Origin: Candidatus Nomurabacteria bacterium RIFCSPHIGHO2_01_FULL_40_20
GTDB taxonomy: Bacteria; Patescibacteriota; Minisyncoccia; Phycocordibacterales; UBA9973
Assembly: GCA_001786835.1 (NCBI GenBank)
Contig: MFTO01000018.1
Coordinates: forward strand, 1-33,920
Length of the DNA: 33,920 nt
Direction of reading: 5' to 3'
Positions 9,873 to 18,032 of the stretch are shown in pieces. The notes beneath the pieces are model-generated. The model worked only from the letters and a program-made list of their open reading frames with translations. It had not been told where the DNA came from and made no database searches. Position numbers and translations under genes: made by a program. The number at the start of each line of letters is the position of its first letter. Position 1 is the stretch's first letter.

Positions 9873-10037
9873 TTATTCTTTTGGTTTGAAATCATTATGC
9901 AAGCCGTCGGTGCAGTCACATTCCACGAGGGCGTGGTTGTGATTGGCGCAATCAGGCGCTTGGCAGACGCCGGGGTTTTTTGAGACTCCCCTGCAACCGC
10001 CTAGGCAGATATAATGTTTTTCTTTTGTTTCTTCCAT
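9873..10037 (-). CDS. Cys/His-rich microprotein (54 aa), putative metal-binding; not in supplied ORF track
   Basis: MEETKEKHYICLGGCRGVSKNPGVCQAPDCANHNHALVECDCTDGLHNDFKPKE; stop TAA abuts the MGMT ATG; TAAAAT -10 lies 6 nt upstream of its ATG. Confidence 0.8.
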   Translation of the reverse strand: MEETKEKHYICLGGCRGVSKNPGVCQAPDCANHNHALVECDCTDGLHNDFKPKE

Positions 10038-10135
10038 AGAGCTATTTTAACACAAATTAAATATTTTTTAAAATCAAATAAATAAAAAACACTATACTAC
10101 TTACAACTCTGCTATCGCAAGATTATAAGTAAAAT

Positions 10136-10525
10136 TTATTCTTTCTTTTTTAAATCAAGGCACACGGAATTCAAGCAATAATGCTTGCCGGTTTTGGCTT
10201 CTCTGTCATCAAATAAATGGCCTAAGTGGGAGCCACAATTGGCGCATACTACTTCTGTGCGCTCCATACCCATAGATGAATCAGGTAAAAATTTTACAGC
10301 ATTTGGCAGAGCTTCATCAAAAGACGGCCAACCGACAAGCCCCGGAGTGGAGGTATCAAATTTCGCACCTGAAGAGAAAAGTGGATTCCCGCAAACTTTG
10401 CAATTGTAAGTGCCTTTCGCTGTTTCCTTGTAATATTTCCCCGAAAATGGCGCTTCTGTCCCCTTCTTACGAAGCACTTCATATTCCTCCGTTGTTAATT
10501 TATTTTTTATTTCCTCTTCGGTCAT
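10136..10525 (-). CDS. msrB: Peptide-methionine (R)-S-oxide reductase
   Basis: TEEEYEVLRKKGTEAPFSGKY, CKVCGNPLF, GWPSFDEA, CANCGSHLGHLFDD, HYCLNS. Confidence 0.95.
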   Translation of the reverse strand: MTEEEIKNKLTTEEYEVLRKKGTEAPFSGKYYKETAKGTYNCKVCGNPLFSSGAKFDTSTPGLVGWPSFDEALPNAVKFLPDSSMGMERTEVVCANCGSHLGHLFDDREAKTGKHYCLNSVCLDLKKKE

Positions 10526-10577
10526 AAATAGATAATAGCATTTCTTATTTTTTAACTTGAGGTCAAATTACCATAAT

Positions 10578-11075
10578 CTAAACTACGCATCCATCCGTTG
10601 AAGTTCTAAACACAGTGGACGAATCGTAGGTAATGTTATTTAAATCAGAGAAACGAGCTCCTCCGTCTTTTACCTCTCCATACCCTCTCACAAAACTATT
10701 CCCTTCTTTTTTAAATATAACTTGCATAATAGAATTTGTTCCTTCTGATTGGAAAGAATAATCTCCCAAGAGAATCCCATCCTTGTAAGTACCCACAAAT
10801 GTGCCACTCGAGCTATCTTTTTCAAAATTCTTAAATAGAAGTGTTCCCTTAAACGTCTCACCTACTTGCGATAAAATCGTAAGCGTATAAACATCTTTCC
10901 CAAGTGTAGCTACATAACAGCCCGTGATTGAATCTTCCATTACCACAGGAATCACCGGAACAGGAATATTCCTACTTGGAATTGGAAAAGTTGTTTTTAC
11001 TTTATTGGCGTAGATAAAAGCAATTATTATTACTAAAACTATAACTGCGATAATTACCTTTAGATTGTTTTTCAT
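10578..11075 (-). CDS. Membrane-anchored hypothetical protein; start reassigned to MKNNLKVI (11075)
   Basis: ORF with N-terminal TM; the longer track start (11093) would lie upstream of a TATAGT -10 box at 11082-11087. Confidence 0.7.
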   Translation of the reverse strand: MKNNLKVIIAVIVLVIIIAFIYANKVKTTFPIPSRNIPVPVIPVVMEDSITGCYVATLGKDVYTLTILSQVGETFKGTLLFKNFEKDSSSGTFVGTYKDGILLGDYSFQSEGTNSIMQVIFKKEGNSFVRGYGEVKDGGARFSDLNNITYDSSTVFRTSTDGCVV

Positions 11076-11153
11076 AATTTTACTATAGCACAACTAGCTT
11101 AAAAGCTTACTATTAGCTAGCGATAACGAATCAATAATTTTCATAACTATATT

Positions 11154-11651
11154 TTACTTCAAATACGAATCAAAATAAATAGCGTGGCAGGTGTAGCCAC
11201 CAGGGTTTTTGATTAAGTAGTCTTGATGATATTCTTCGGCTTTGTAAAATTTTGTAAAGGGTTCAAGAGTTGTCACCACAGGGCCCTTCCAGCGCCCCGA
11301 CTCATTCACAATTTTTACAAAATCTTCTGCTTCTTTTTTCTCTTCAACGCTCTGATAAAAAATCGCTGAGCGATATGAAGTGCCTATGTCGTTGCCTTGT
11401 CTGTTTTTGGTGGTTGGGTTATGAATTTGAAAAAAGAAATCTAAAAGATTTTTATAACTCGTCAGTGCTGGATCGTAAACAACCTCGAGCGCCTCCGCAT
11501 GCCCTTCGTGGTTTTCATATGTCGGATTCTCCCGAGACCCTCCAGTATAGCCCGCTTCCGTATCTACCACACCATTTTGTTTGCGCATCAAGTCCTCCAA
11601 GCCCCAAAAGCACCCTCCGGCAAAATAAGCTTTTTTATAATTATTTTCCAT
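11154..11651 (-). CDS. msrA: Peptide-methionine (S)-S-oxide reductase
   Basis: [31 protein letters not shown]...[19 protein letters not shown]. Confidence 0.96.
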   Translation of the reverse strand: MENNYKKAYFAGGCFWGLEDLMRKQNGVVDTEAGYTGGSRENPTYENHEGHAEALEVVYDPALTSYKNLLDFFFQIHNPTTKNRQGNDIGTSYRSAIFYQSVEEKKEAEDFVKIVNESGRWKGPVVTTLEPFTKFYKAEEYHQDYLIKNPGGYTCHAIYFDSYLK

Positions 11652-11666
11652 AAATTAATTTATCCT

Positions 11667-11885
11667 TTACTCTTGTCGTCTGCGGTAATCGTCATATTCT
11701 TCTTTTTCTCTTTCTTCTTCCTCTGGAGTTTTCTTTATTCTTTGGCGATGTTCTTCGCGACTTTGTAACTCTGCTAATTCTTTTGCTTTTTTTTCTTCTG
11801 CTTTTTCGCGAATTCTAGCTAAGGCTTCTATCTCCTCTTTTCTCCTCTCTTCTTCTTCCTGATAGTGTTCTTCGTAGTAAGTCAT
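11667..11885 (-). CDS. Highly charged E/K/R-rich helical small protein (72 aa)
   Basis: ORF MTYYEEHYQEEEERRKEEIEALARIREKAEEKKAKELAELQ..., low complexity, between msrA and an MBL gene on the same strand. Confidence 0.55.
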   Translation of the reverse strand: MTYYEEHYQEEEERRKEEIEALARIREKAEEKKAKELAELQSREEHRQRIKKTPEEEEREKEEYDDYRRRQE

Positions 11886-11906
11886 GCTTTTTTTACATCA
11901 CTTCGA

Positions 11907-12662
11907 TTATTTATACCAATCAAGCAACAGAACTTCTATGGCAGGGTTTCTTTCGTTTACAAGTGACTTGAACTTTGCCACGTCAGAAAGCCCATTCGGT
12001 CCGCGATAGTGATATGGAATTACAATTTTCGGAATAAACTCTAGAACCACGCTGGAGGCTGTTTCTATGTCCATAGTGTAAGGCAAGTTCATCGGGATAA
12101 AAGCTATATCAATATCTTCAAGCGCGCGCATCTCTGGAATATCCGCTGTATCGCCTGCGATGTAAACGCGCACTCCGCCTCCTTCCACCAAGTAACCATT
12201 GCCTCGGCCACGGGTGTGATAAGCGTCTAGAGATTCCGGCAAATTGTACATCGGGATAGCTTCAATTGTAAAACCCCGGTCAACACTGACTTGTCCATTT
12301 TTTAGCACTTCAGTTTTTTCCAAAATCGCTCCTTCGAGCTTTTCTGCCACTGCTTCCGGCGCGATTAATTTTGTATTTTCGCCGACAAGAGTTGAGAGAG
12401 TCTCCAAATTAAAATGGTCGCCGTGAATATCAGAGAGTAAAATAATGTCGGGTGGTGGGGAACTAGCATATAAACTCGCCTCCCCCACAGGGTCATTGTA
12501 AATAGTCACACCACCCCAATTCATCACAAAGCTCGCATGTTCCACCGTAGTAATGACGGGAAGAATAGTGTTTTTTGTTTGATTCTGGTCTTCTTTGTTT
12601 TTCATAGAAAATATTATATAAACTGCGACTAATATAATCAAAACAACTAGAATTTTCTTCAT
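11907..12662 (-). CDS. MBL-fold metal-dependent hydrolase (UPF0173/UlaG-like) with N-terminal anchor
   Basis: TTVEHASFVMNWGGVTIYNDPVGE, LLSDIHGDHFN, VYIAGDTADIPEM, VVIPYHY-like IVIPYHYRG. Confidence 0.85.
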   Translation of the reverse strand: MKKILVVLIILVAVYIIFSMKNKEDQNQTKNTILPVITTVEHASFVMNWGGVTIYNDPVGEASLYASSPPPDIILLSDIHGDHFNLETLSTLVGENTKLIAPEAVAEKLEGAILEKTEVLKNGQVSVDRGFTIEAIPMYNLPESLDAYHTRGRGNGYLVEGGGVRVYIAGDTADIPEMRALEDIDIAFIPMNLPYTMDIETASSVVLEFIPKIVIPYHYRGPNGLSDVAKFKSLVNERNPAIEVLLLDWYK

Positions 12663-12694
12663 ATTTTATAAATTAATTTCATTAACAATCTTTT

Positions 12695-12790
12695 TTCTGC
12701 GCAGAGCTGGGAGACTAGGACTCGAACCTAGATACCAAGGACCAAAACCTTGTGTCCTACCGTTAGACGATCTCCCAGCTCTGCGCAGAA
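12695..12790. repeat. Perfect 20-bp inverted repeat extending the tRNA-Gln acceptor stem into leader and trailer
   Basis: TTCTGCGCAGAGCTGGGAGA (12695-12714) is the exact reverse complement of TCTCCCAGCTCTGCGCAGAA (12771-12790). Confidence 0.95.
12707..12777 (-). tRNA. tRNA-Gln (anticodon UUG)
   Basis: TGGGAGA/TCTCCCA acceptor stem, anticodon stem CAAGG-TTTTGGT-CCTTG, T arm CTAGGTTCGAGTCCTAG, discriminator G. Confidence 0.95.
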
Positions 12791-12857
12791 TTTATTTTAA
12801 TTGCGACAATACAGCTCATTTTCGCTTAAAAATAGCTTTATTGCAAGTGAACTTTTT

Positions 12858-13895
12858 TTATTTCTCCTCCAAAATTTTTATTAGCGCGAGTTCGAGTGGG
12901 AGCTCGGAGATAAAAGCGTTGTCTATGTTTGCATATGCTTCAAGTAAGATTGCTAAGGATTTTGAACGAAGCATTCCGGCTTTGTCTTGCCCCACAGTTT
13001 CTTTTAAGAACACCAAATCATCCTCGCTCAAGTCGTTATTCATTTCCTCTTCTAACTTCGGCGCATAGCGGAGAATTATCGCCATTCGGAATTTTAAAAT
13101 TATGAGTTTCAAGAAAAGTTTCATATCCAAGTTCTCCGCGCTTGCTTCCCCTACTATTTTCAATCCTCTTTCCAAATCTTTGTGCGCTATGGCAGTGATA
13201 AAATTATTCACCAAAGTCGTCTTGGGCGCGCCGGTTATTTTTTCTACGTCCCCTTTTTGAACTTTTTTTCCTTTGGTAAAGTTTAGAACTTTCTGAAGCA
13301 CTCCGAGCGCATCCCGAAATGAGCCATCAGCCAAAACCGCCAAAAGCTCTGATGTGCCTTTCTCTAATTCAAAGCCTTCCTTTTTTGCAACATCTTCAAC
13401 TATATCTTTCAGAAACTTTTCATTCCCTTTCTTGAAAATAAAAACCTGACAGCGCGAAATGATAGTCTCTGGCACTTTGTGAAATTCGGTAGTCGCCATG
13501 ATAAATATTACATGCTTTGGTGGCTCTTCCAGAGTCTTCAGTAGCGCGCCCCAAGCGTCTTTGGAGAGCATATGCACTTCATCAATAATGTAAACTTTAT
13601 ATTTTGAATCAAAAGGTAGCACTCGCACCCCATCGCGAAGTTCCCTGATGTCATCAATACCGCGGTTGGAAGCGGCATCTATCTCATACATGTCGTTTGC
13701 CGACACGCCTATCTCTTTAGCAAATATGCGCGCTACCGAGGTCTTGCCTGTGCCTCGGGAACCCACAAAAAGGTAAGCGTGGGAGACTTTGTGTTCTCGG
13801 ACAGAGCTCTCAAGCACAGAGACGATATGCTCTTGCCCCAAAACCTCAGCAAAGGTTTGCGGTCGGTATTTACGATATAAAGCTAATTCATGCAT
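12858..13895 (-). CDS. dnaX: DNA polymerase III gamma/tau subunit, short form; start reassigned to MHELALYRKYRP (13895)
   Basis: LYRKYRPQTFAEVLGQEHI, GSRGTGKTSVARIFAK, YIIDEVHMLSKDAWGALLKTLEEPP, SRCQVF. TATACT -10 box 6 nt upstream of ATG. Confidence 0.94.
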   Translation of the reverse strand: MHELALYRKYRPQTFAEVLGQEHIVSVLESSVREHKVSHAYLFVGSRGTGKTSVARIFAKEIGVSANDMYEIDAASNRGIDDIRELRDGVRVLPFDSKYKVYIIDEVHMLSKDAWGALLKTLEEPPKHVIFIMATTEFHKVPETIISRCQVFIFKKGNEKFLKDIVEDVAKKEGFELEKGTSELLAVLADGSFRDALGVLQKVLNFTKGKKVQKGDVEKITGAPKTTLVNNFITAIAHKDLERGLKIVGEASAENLDMKLFLKLIILKFRMAIILRYAPKLEEEMNNDLSEDDLVFLKETVGQDKAGMLRSKSLAILLEAYANIDNAFISELPLELALIKILEEK

Positions 13896-13921
13896 GAGGC
13901 TAGTATAACAAAAAAGATAAA

Positions 13922-13954
13922 TAAAAAAAGCCCTGCGAGTTTCAAACCCGCAGG
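13922..13954 (-). terminator. Intrinsic terminator downstream of the 13982-14509 gene
   Basis: Minus strand CCTGCGGGTTTGAAACTCGCAGG hairpin followed by GCTTTTTTT. Confidence 0.8.
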
Positions 13955-13981
13955 AATTTCGTAATACTAATTCATCCCAAT

Positions 13982-14509
13982 TCAATTTAAAATGAATTGA
14001 TTTTTTTCTGGTAAAAAATAGAGAGCAGTATTGTCACTACTCTTTATTCTCCTTGCAGTCCAAAACTTGTCTTGAGGATTAATCTCGTACATTATAGAAG
14101 CTGTCCAGTCGCCAGATATTTTAGGATATCTAATTCTTATCGGGATTGGTGATAAAGGGGCTAGATCGGGTTCTGGGCAACGATAAATTGAGAGCCACAT
14201 ACCGTACACTCTCACTAAAGAAACCACAAACACCCTTTTTTCATTAGGAGTAAGATTTTCATTGTCAGGTAAAAATATACAAGCAGATGGAGTACAACTT
14301 TGCTTTACCCATTTAAAATTAAAATTATCTAAAGCAACGACTCCAACAGCAAGCAAAATATTGTTCCCTTCTTCTTGTAAGATAAACTGAGTCTCATTTT
14401 GTACTAATATACTTTTTAAAAAGTAATCAATGGACTCTGGCGTAATTCTTTCTCTATGAATGTTCATATTTTTCGTTTTTATCAGTGAACAAATAAGACC
14501 TATTATCAA
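13982..14509 (-). CDS. Hypothetical protein (start may be MNIHRERI at 14467)
   Basis: Complete ORF followed by intrinsic terminator; no family recognised. Confidence 0.65.
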   Translation of the reverse strand: MIIGLICSLIKTKNMNIHRERITPESIDYFLKSILVQNETQFILQEEGNNILLAVGVVALDNFNFKWVKQSCTPSACIFLPDNENLTPNEKRVFVVSLVRVYGMWLSIYRCPEPDLAPLSPIPIRIRYPKISGDWTASIMYEINPQDKFWTARRIKSSDNTALYFLPEKNQFILN

Positions 14510-14517
14510 GTACTAAT

Positions 14518-15630
14518 TTAATACCTAACTAGAAACTTGTCAACAATATTCCTTACTTCTTTTGCATTCTCGGCTCCCATTAGTTTCATCCGAAGCTCTT
14601 TAGCGCCGTTGAAACCATTCACGTATGCCTTGTAATGCTTTTTCATAATGGCGAAGTTTTTTCCGCCAGCTGGCGGATTACCGAGCATACTCTCAAAAAG
14701 TTTGGTATGTTCTACCATCACACCCAATTTCTCTTGCGTAGAAACAGGAAGTTCTTGAGAAAAGCCTTGGGAGGAGTGACGACGACGGACAGAGAAAATT
14801 TTCAGTAGAAAATTTTCGTGCTTTTTAAGAGAAGCTTCCTGTTTCGTAGCAAACAGCTCTTGCCCTTCGCTTTCGCTCAGGACGTTTTTGTTAGTAAACA
14901 AAAACGGGTTCCCAAAAATTGCCCGCCCTAGCATCACTCCATCGCAACCATACTCTTCGCACTTTCTCCTGCCGTCGTCTAAATCCAGCACATCTCCATT
15001 GCCTATGATTAGCGTATTTGGCGCCACCCGATCGCGAATTTTCAGAATTTCGGGCATAAGTTCCCAATGCGCCGGCACATCCGACATTTCTTTACGCGTA
15101 CGCAAGTGTATCGTGAGCGCAGACAAGTCTTCTTTTAGTATTTCTTTTATAAAATCAAAATCAACTTTGTTGTAACCAAGACGAGTTTTTACAGACACCG
15201 GCATCCGCCAGCCGGCGGACTCACCGCCTTCCTTGGCAGAACGGATAATTTCCCGTGCTAGTTTAGGGTCCTTGGTACAATACGCTCCGGCTTTTTGTTT
15301 TTCAACTTTTTTATCCGGACAACCCATATTTATATCTATGCCGTCAAAACCAAGCTCTCTAATTAATTTTGAGGCCTCGCGAATGTTATCCCCATTCCCG
15401 CCAAATATTTGCGCCACGATTGGACGTTCCTCTTGCCCAAACTTAAAATCAATCAGTAATTTCTCTCTGGCCTTCGGGTGCGCCAAGCCGTCCGCAGAAA
15501 CAAACTCTGTCCAAAAAACATCAGGTTTGCCGTACTTGGCGATAATAGTCCTAAAAGCGCAATCGGTGACATCCGCCATTGGCGCTAAACAGAAAATAGG
15601 TTTATGAAGTTTTTGCCAAAAATTTTGCAT
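14518..15630 (-). CDS. dus: tRNA-dihydrouridine synthase with in-frame palindromic insertions
   Basis: LAPMADVTDCAFRTII, QIFGGNGDNIREAS, DINMGCPDKKVEKQKAGA, VSVKTRLGY, GNGDVLD, GVMLGRAIFGNPFLF. Confidence 0.95.
   Translation of the reverse strand: MQNFWQKLHKPIFCLAPMADVTDCAFRTIIAKYGKPDVFWTEFVSADGLAHPKAREKLLIDFKFGQEERPIVAQIFGGNGDNIREASKLIRELGFDGIDINMGCPDKKVEKQKAGAYCTKDPKLAREIIRSAKEGGESAGWRMPVSVKTRLGYNKVDFDFIKEILKEDLSALTIHLRTRKEMSDVPAHWELMPEILKIRDRVAPNTLIIGNGDVLDLDDGRRKCEEYGCDGVMLGRAIFGNPFLFTNKNVLSESEGQELFATKQEASLKKHENFLLKIFSVRRRHSSQGFSQELPVSTQEKLGVMVEHTKLFESMLGNPPAGGKNFAIMKKHYKAYVNGFNGAKELRMKLMGAENAKEVRNIVDKFLVRY
14662..14677. repeat. REP-like palindrome TCCGCCAGCTGGCGGA, copy A (inside dus)
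   Basis: Perfect 16-bp palindrome encoding part of GNPPAGGKN. Confidence 0.9.
14741..14906. repeat. Composite palindromic insertion in dus
   Basis: GAAACAGGAAG (14741-14751)/CTTCCTGTTTC (14835-14845); GAAAATTTTC-AGTA-GAAAATTTTC (14794-14817); CGTTTTTGTT-AGTA-AACAAAAACG (14883-14906). Confidence 0.8.
15204..15219. repeat. REP-like palindrome TCCGCCAGCCGGCGGA, copy B (inside dus)
   Basis: Same family as copies A and C; encodes part of ESAGWRMPV. Confidence 0.85.
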
Positions 15631-15641
15631 TAAATAATGAA

Positions 15642-15738
15642 GCTAATATGTGTTTTAGAAAACATTGCGCAGGCGGGTAGCCAAGCATAGCAATCCGCCA
15701 GCTGGCGGATATGCGTGTTTTATAAAATACATATTAGC
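15642..15738. repeat. 97-bp hairpin/MITE-like element upstream of dus containing REP palindrome copy C (15694-15709)
   Basis: GCTAATATGTGTTTTAGAAAACA (15642-15664) vs TGTTTTATAAAATACATATTAGC (15716-15738): 21/23 complementary; TCCGCCAGCTGGCGGA inside. Confidence 0.8.
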
Positions 15739-15810
15739 GGAACCTGTATAACTGCATACAATATAAATTCGTCATTCGACAAAAATAATAATAAATTCTC
15801 ATTTTCTGTC

Positions 15811-16701
15811 TCATTTGAATTTATAATATACCCTATTGTCAAAACGCAAATCAATGTATTCAAGCTTTTCTCTTTTTTCTTTTAGTTCGGTTTTGAATGG
15901 GTCAGCATCTACGGATGCTTGTAAATTCTCGGCAAGTTTTACTAAATCATCTCCTTTGTTAAAAATAATCCGGGGCGCGCTCGGGGGCAAAATATTTGAG
16001 GATAGATAAATTTCTATCTCGCCTTTTACCTTGCCGTTTTCTTTGACTAAAAGCGAAGAGGGTTTGATATCCAAGCTTATGATGTTTTCCATAAAATGCG
16101 TCATTGCTGAAAAATAATCCGGCAAATAACGCGAACCAGTAGGATCTTCTGAAACTCCCTTATCTGTTATCCCAAAAAATTTTAGATAAACATCATTTGA
16201 AAAATACGGCGCTTCGTCGAAAATGTATCCGCTCTCATCCATAAAATAGCACTTGGTTTCTTCCGGCTTTACTCCGAGAGAGGGTAGTGTCTCCCCGCAC
16301 CAAGTATAGAGACCCACCCGTTCACCTACAGAGATTTCTAGAACTCCATCTTTTTTTAAATTTAAATTTATATCTTTGAGTCTTGTATGTTGCTCGCCGA
16401 GTAGAAGTGCAATCCTCCCTTTCGGATAAAGTGTAAAATTAGTTTTCGGTAAAAACCATAAGTAAAAACCTGTGAGCTCCCCTTCCGCAACTTTTTTAAT
16501 ATCATCTGTTTCCACTATCTTATTGCCGACAACTTCAATATTTGCAATATTTAATTTTGGAATGCGAGATAAAAAACAAAGCCCTACAAAAACAACTATG
16601 AGTCCAGCTAAAAAAAACGCGAGTTTTATTTTTAAAACCCTTCTCTTTTTCTTTTTTATTTCGAGTAAGCGCGGAGAACTTAAAACATCTCGTTTTTTCA
16701 T
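15811..16701 (-). CDS. ftsQ: FtsQ/DivIB-like POTRA-domain membrane protein
   Basis: Basic N-terminus, single TM, then LNIANIEVVGNKIVETDDIKKVAEGELTGFYLWFLPKTN; POTRA-like. Confidence 0.7.
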   Translation of the reverse strand: MKKRDVLSSPRLLEIKKKKRRVLKIKLAFFLAGLIVVFVGLCFLSRIPKLNIANIEVVGNKIVETDDIKKVAEGELTGFYLWFLPKTNFTLYPKGRIALLLGEQHTRLKDINLNLKKDGVLEISVGERVGLYTWCGETLPSLGVKPEETKCYFMDESGYIFDEAPYFSNDVYLKFFGITDKGVSEDPTGSRYLPDYFSAMTHFMENIISLDIKPSSLLVKENGKVKGEIEIYLSSNILPPSAPRIIFNKGDDLVKLAENLQASVDADPFKTELKEKREKLEYIDLRFDNRVYYKFK

Positions 16702-16715
16702 GGGATTAGTTTAAT

Positions 16716-18026
16716 TTACTTTATAAATTCTTTTCCTCCCATGTAAGACCTCAAAATTTCCGGAATTTTAATGCTCCCGTCGGCTTGCTGATAGTTCTCC
16801 ATAATGGCTATAAGTGTGCGCCCCATAGCGCAGATAGTCGCATCGTTCATGTGCACTAATTCCACTTTTCCATCTAATCTTTTGACTTTAGTATTCAAAC
16901 GCCTAGGCTGAAAACTTGCAATTAAATCCGAAGTGTGTGTCTCGCGGTAAGCATTTTGTCCCGGCATCCAAGTATTAATATCTATCTGCCGATAATCGGG
17001 CTTGCCCATATCTCCGGTGCAAATCATCATAACTTCGTAAGAAAGACCAAGCGCTTGTAAAAAATATTCTTGAATCGCTATTAAAAATTCTTGTTCTTGC
17101 AGTGAATTCTCGGGTAAACAGAAAGTTTCCAATTCGAGTTTTTCAAACTGATGCACGCGTAGTATCCCTTTGGTGTCTTTGCCGTAAGTCCCCGCTTCCC
17201 GACGAAAAGCCGGTGAGTAACCCACATAACGCACCGGCATTTTTGCTTCATCAAAAATATGGTTCATATGCATCGGGCCCAAGGTATGCTCGGCGCTACC
17301 GACGAGATATATGTCATCGCTTGGGATATAATATTTATCTTCAGTCGGATATAATCTCGCCATCTTGAGATAAACATTTGGCTTGACCATAAAAGGCGGG
17401 ATAACCGGAACAAAAGGCTTGGGGCTCACATTCAAATTTTTATCCTTAATTATTTTTTCTAGAGTTTCTTTATCGGTAAGAATTCCTAAAAGGAAATTAA
17501 TGAGCGCAAACTGCATTAGCACGAGATCGCCTTTTAAATATGTAAATCTGGCGCCGGCAACTTCGGCGGCAGTTTCTTTGTCTATAATTCCGAGATTTTT
17601 TCCTAAGTCTTCATGGTCTTTCGGTTCAAAATCAAATTTTGGTTTTTCTCCCCATTGTCTGATTACAACATTTTCAGATTCATCTTTACCTTCCGGAGTA
17701 TCTGGTGAAGGAATATTTGGCACTAAGAGCATCAATTTTTGCCAATTTTCCATCACGGCCTTCAATTTTTCTTCGCGCGCCTTGATGTCTTCTTTAACCA
17801 GACGCATCTCTTCTATTAACTGCATTTTATGCGCGCCATCTTGATCGCGAGAAATGTCGTTGGAAACTCTATTTATTTCACCTCGCAAGTCTTCTACTTC
17901 CTTGAGCATTTTCAAGCGCTCGTCGTCGAGCGTGAGGAGTTTGTCTAAATCAATCTCCACCCGCTTTTTCTTGGCGCCCGAGGCAACAATGTCTTTATTT
18001 TCTCTGATAAATTTGATATCTAACAT
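16716..18026 (-). CDS. serS: Seryl-tRNA synthetase
   Basis: MLDIKFIRENKDIV, coiled-coil arm, LVGSAEHTLGPMH, PAFRREAGTYGKDTKGILRVHQFEKLE, NGRTLIA-like AMGRTLIAIMENYQ. Confidence 0.97.
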   Translation of the reverse strand: MLDIKFIRENKDIVASGAKKKRVEIDLDKLLTLDDERLKMLKEVEDLRGEINRVSNDISRDQDGAHKMQLIEEMRLVKEDIKAREEKLKAVMENWQKLMLLVPNIPSPDTPEGKDESENVVIRQWGEKPKFDFEPKDHEDLGKNLGIIDKETAAEVAGARFTYLKGDLVLMQFALINFLLGILTDKETLEKIIKDKNLNVSPKPFVPVIPPFMVKPNVYLKMARLYPTEDKYYIPSDDIYLVGSAEHTLGPMHMNHIFDEAKMPVRYVGYSPAFRREAGTYGKDTKGILRVHQFEKLELETFCLPENSLQEQEFLIAIQEYFLQALGLSYEVMMICTGDMGKPDYRQIDINTWMPGQNAYRETHTSDLIASFQPRRLNTKVKRLDGKVELVHMNDATICAMGRTLIAIMENYQQADGSIKIPEILRSYMGGKEFIK

Positions 18027-18032
18027 CTTCCT

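Noticed and set aside
11907-12662. MBL-fold gene as an antibiotic-resistance beta-lactamase
   Set aside because: Motif pattern fits generic UPF0173/UlaG-like hydrolases; nothing supports a lactamase function.
15233-15607. 124-aa plus-strand ORF opposite dus
   Set aside because: Antisense shadow of a clear dus gene.
17383-17844. 153-aa plus-strand ORF opposite serS
   Set aside because: Antisense shadow of serS with no domain; typical spurious ORF.
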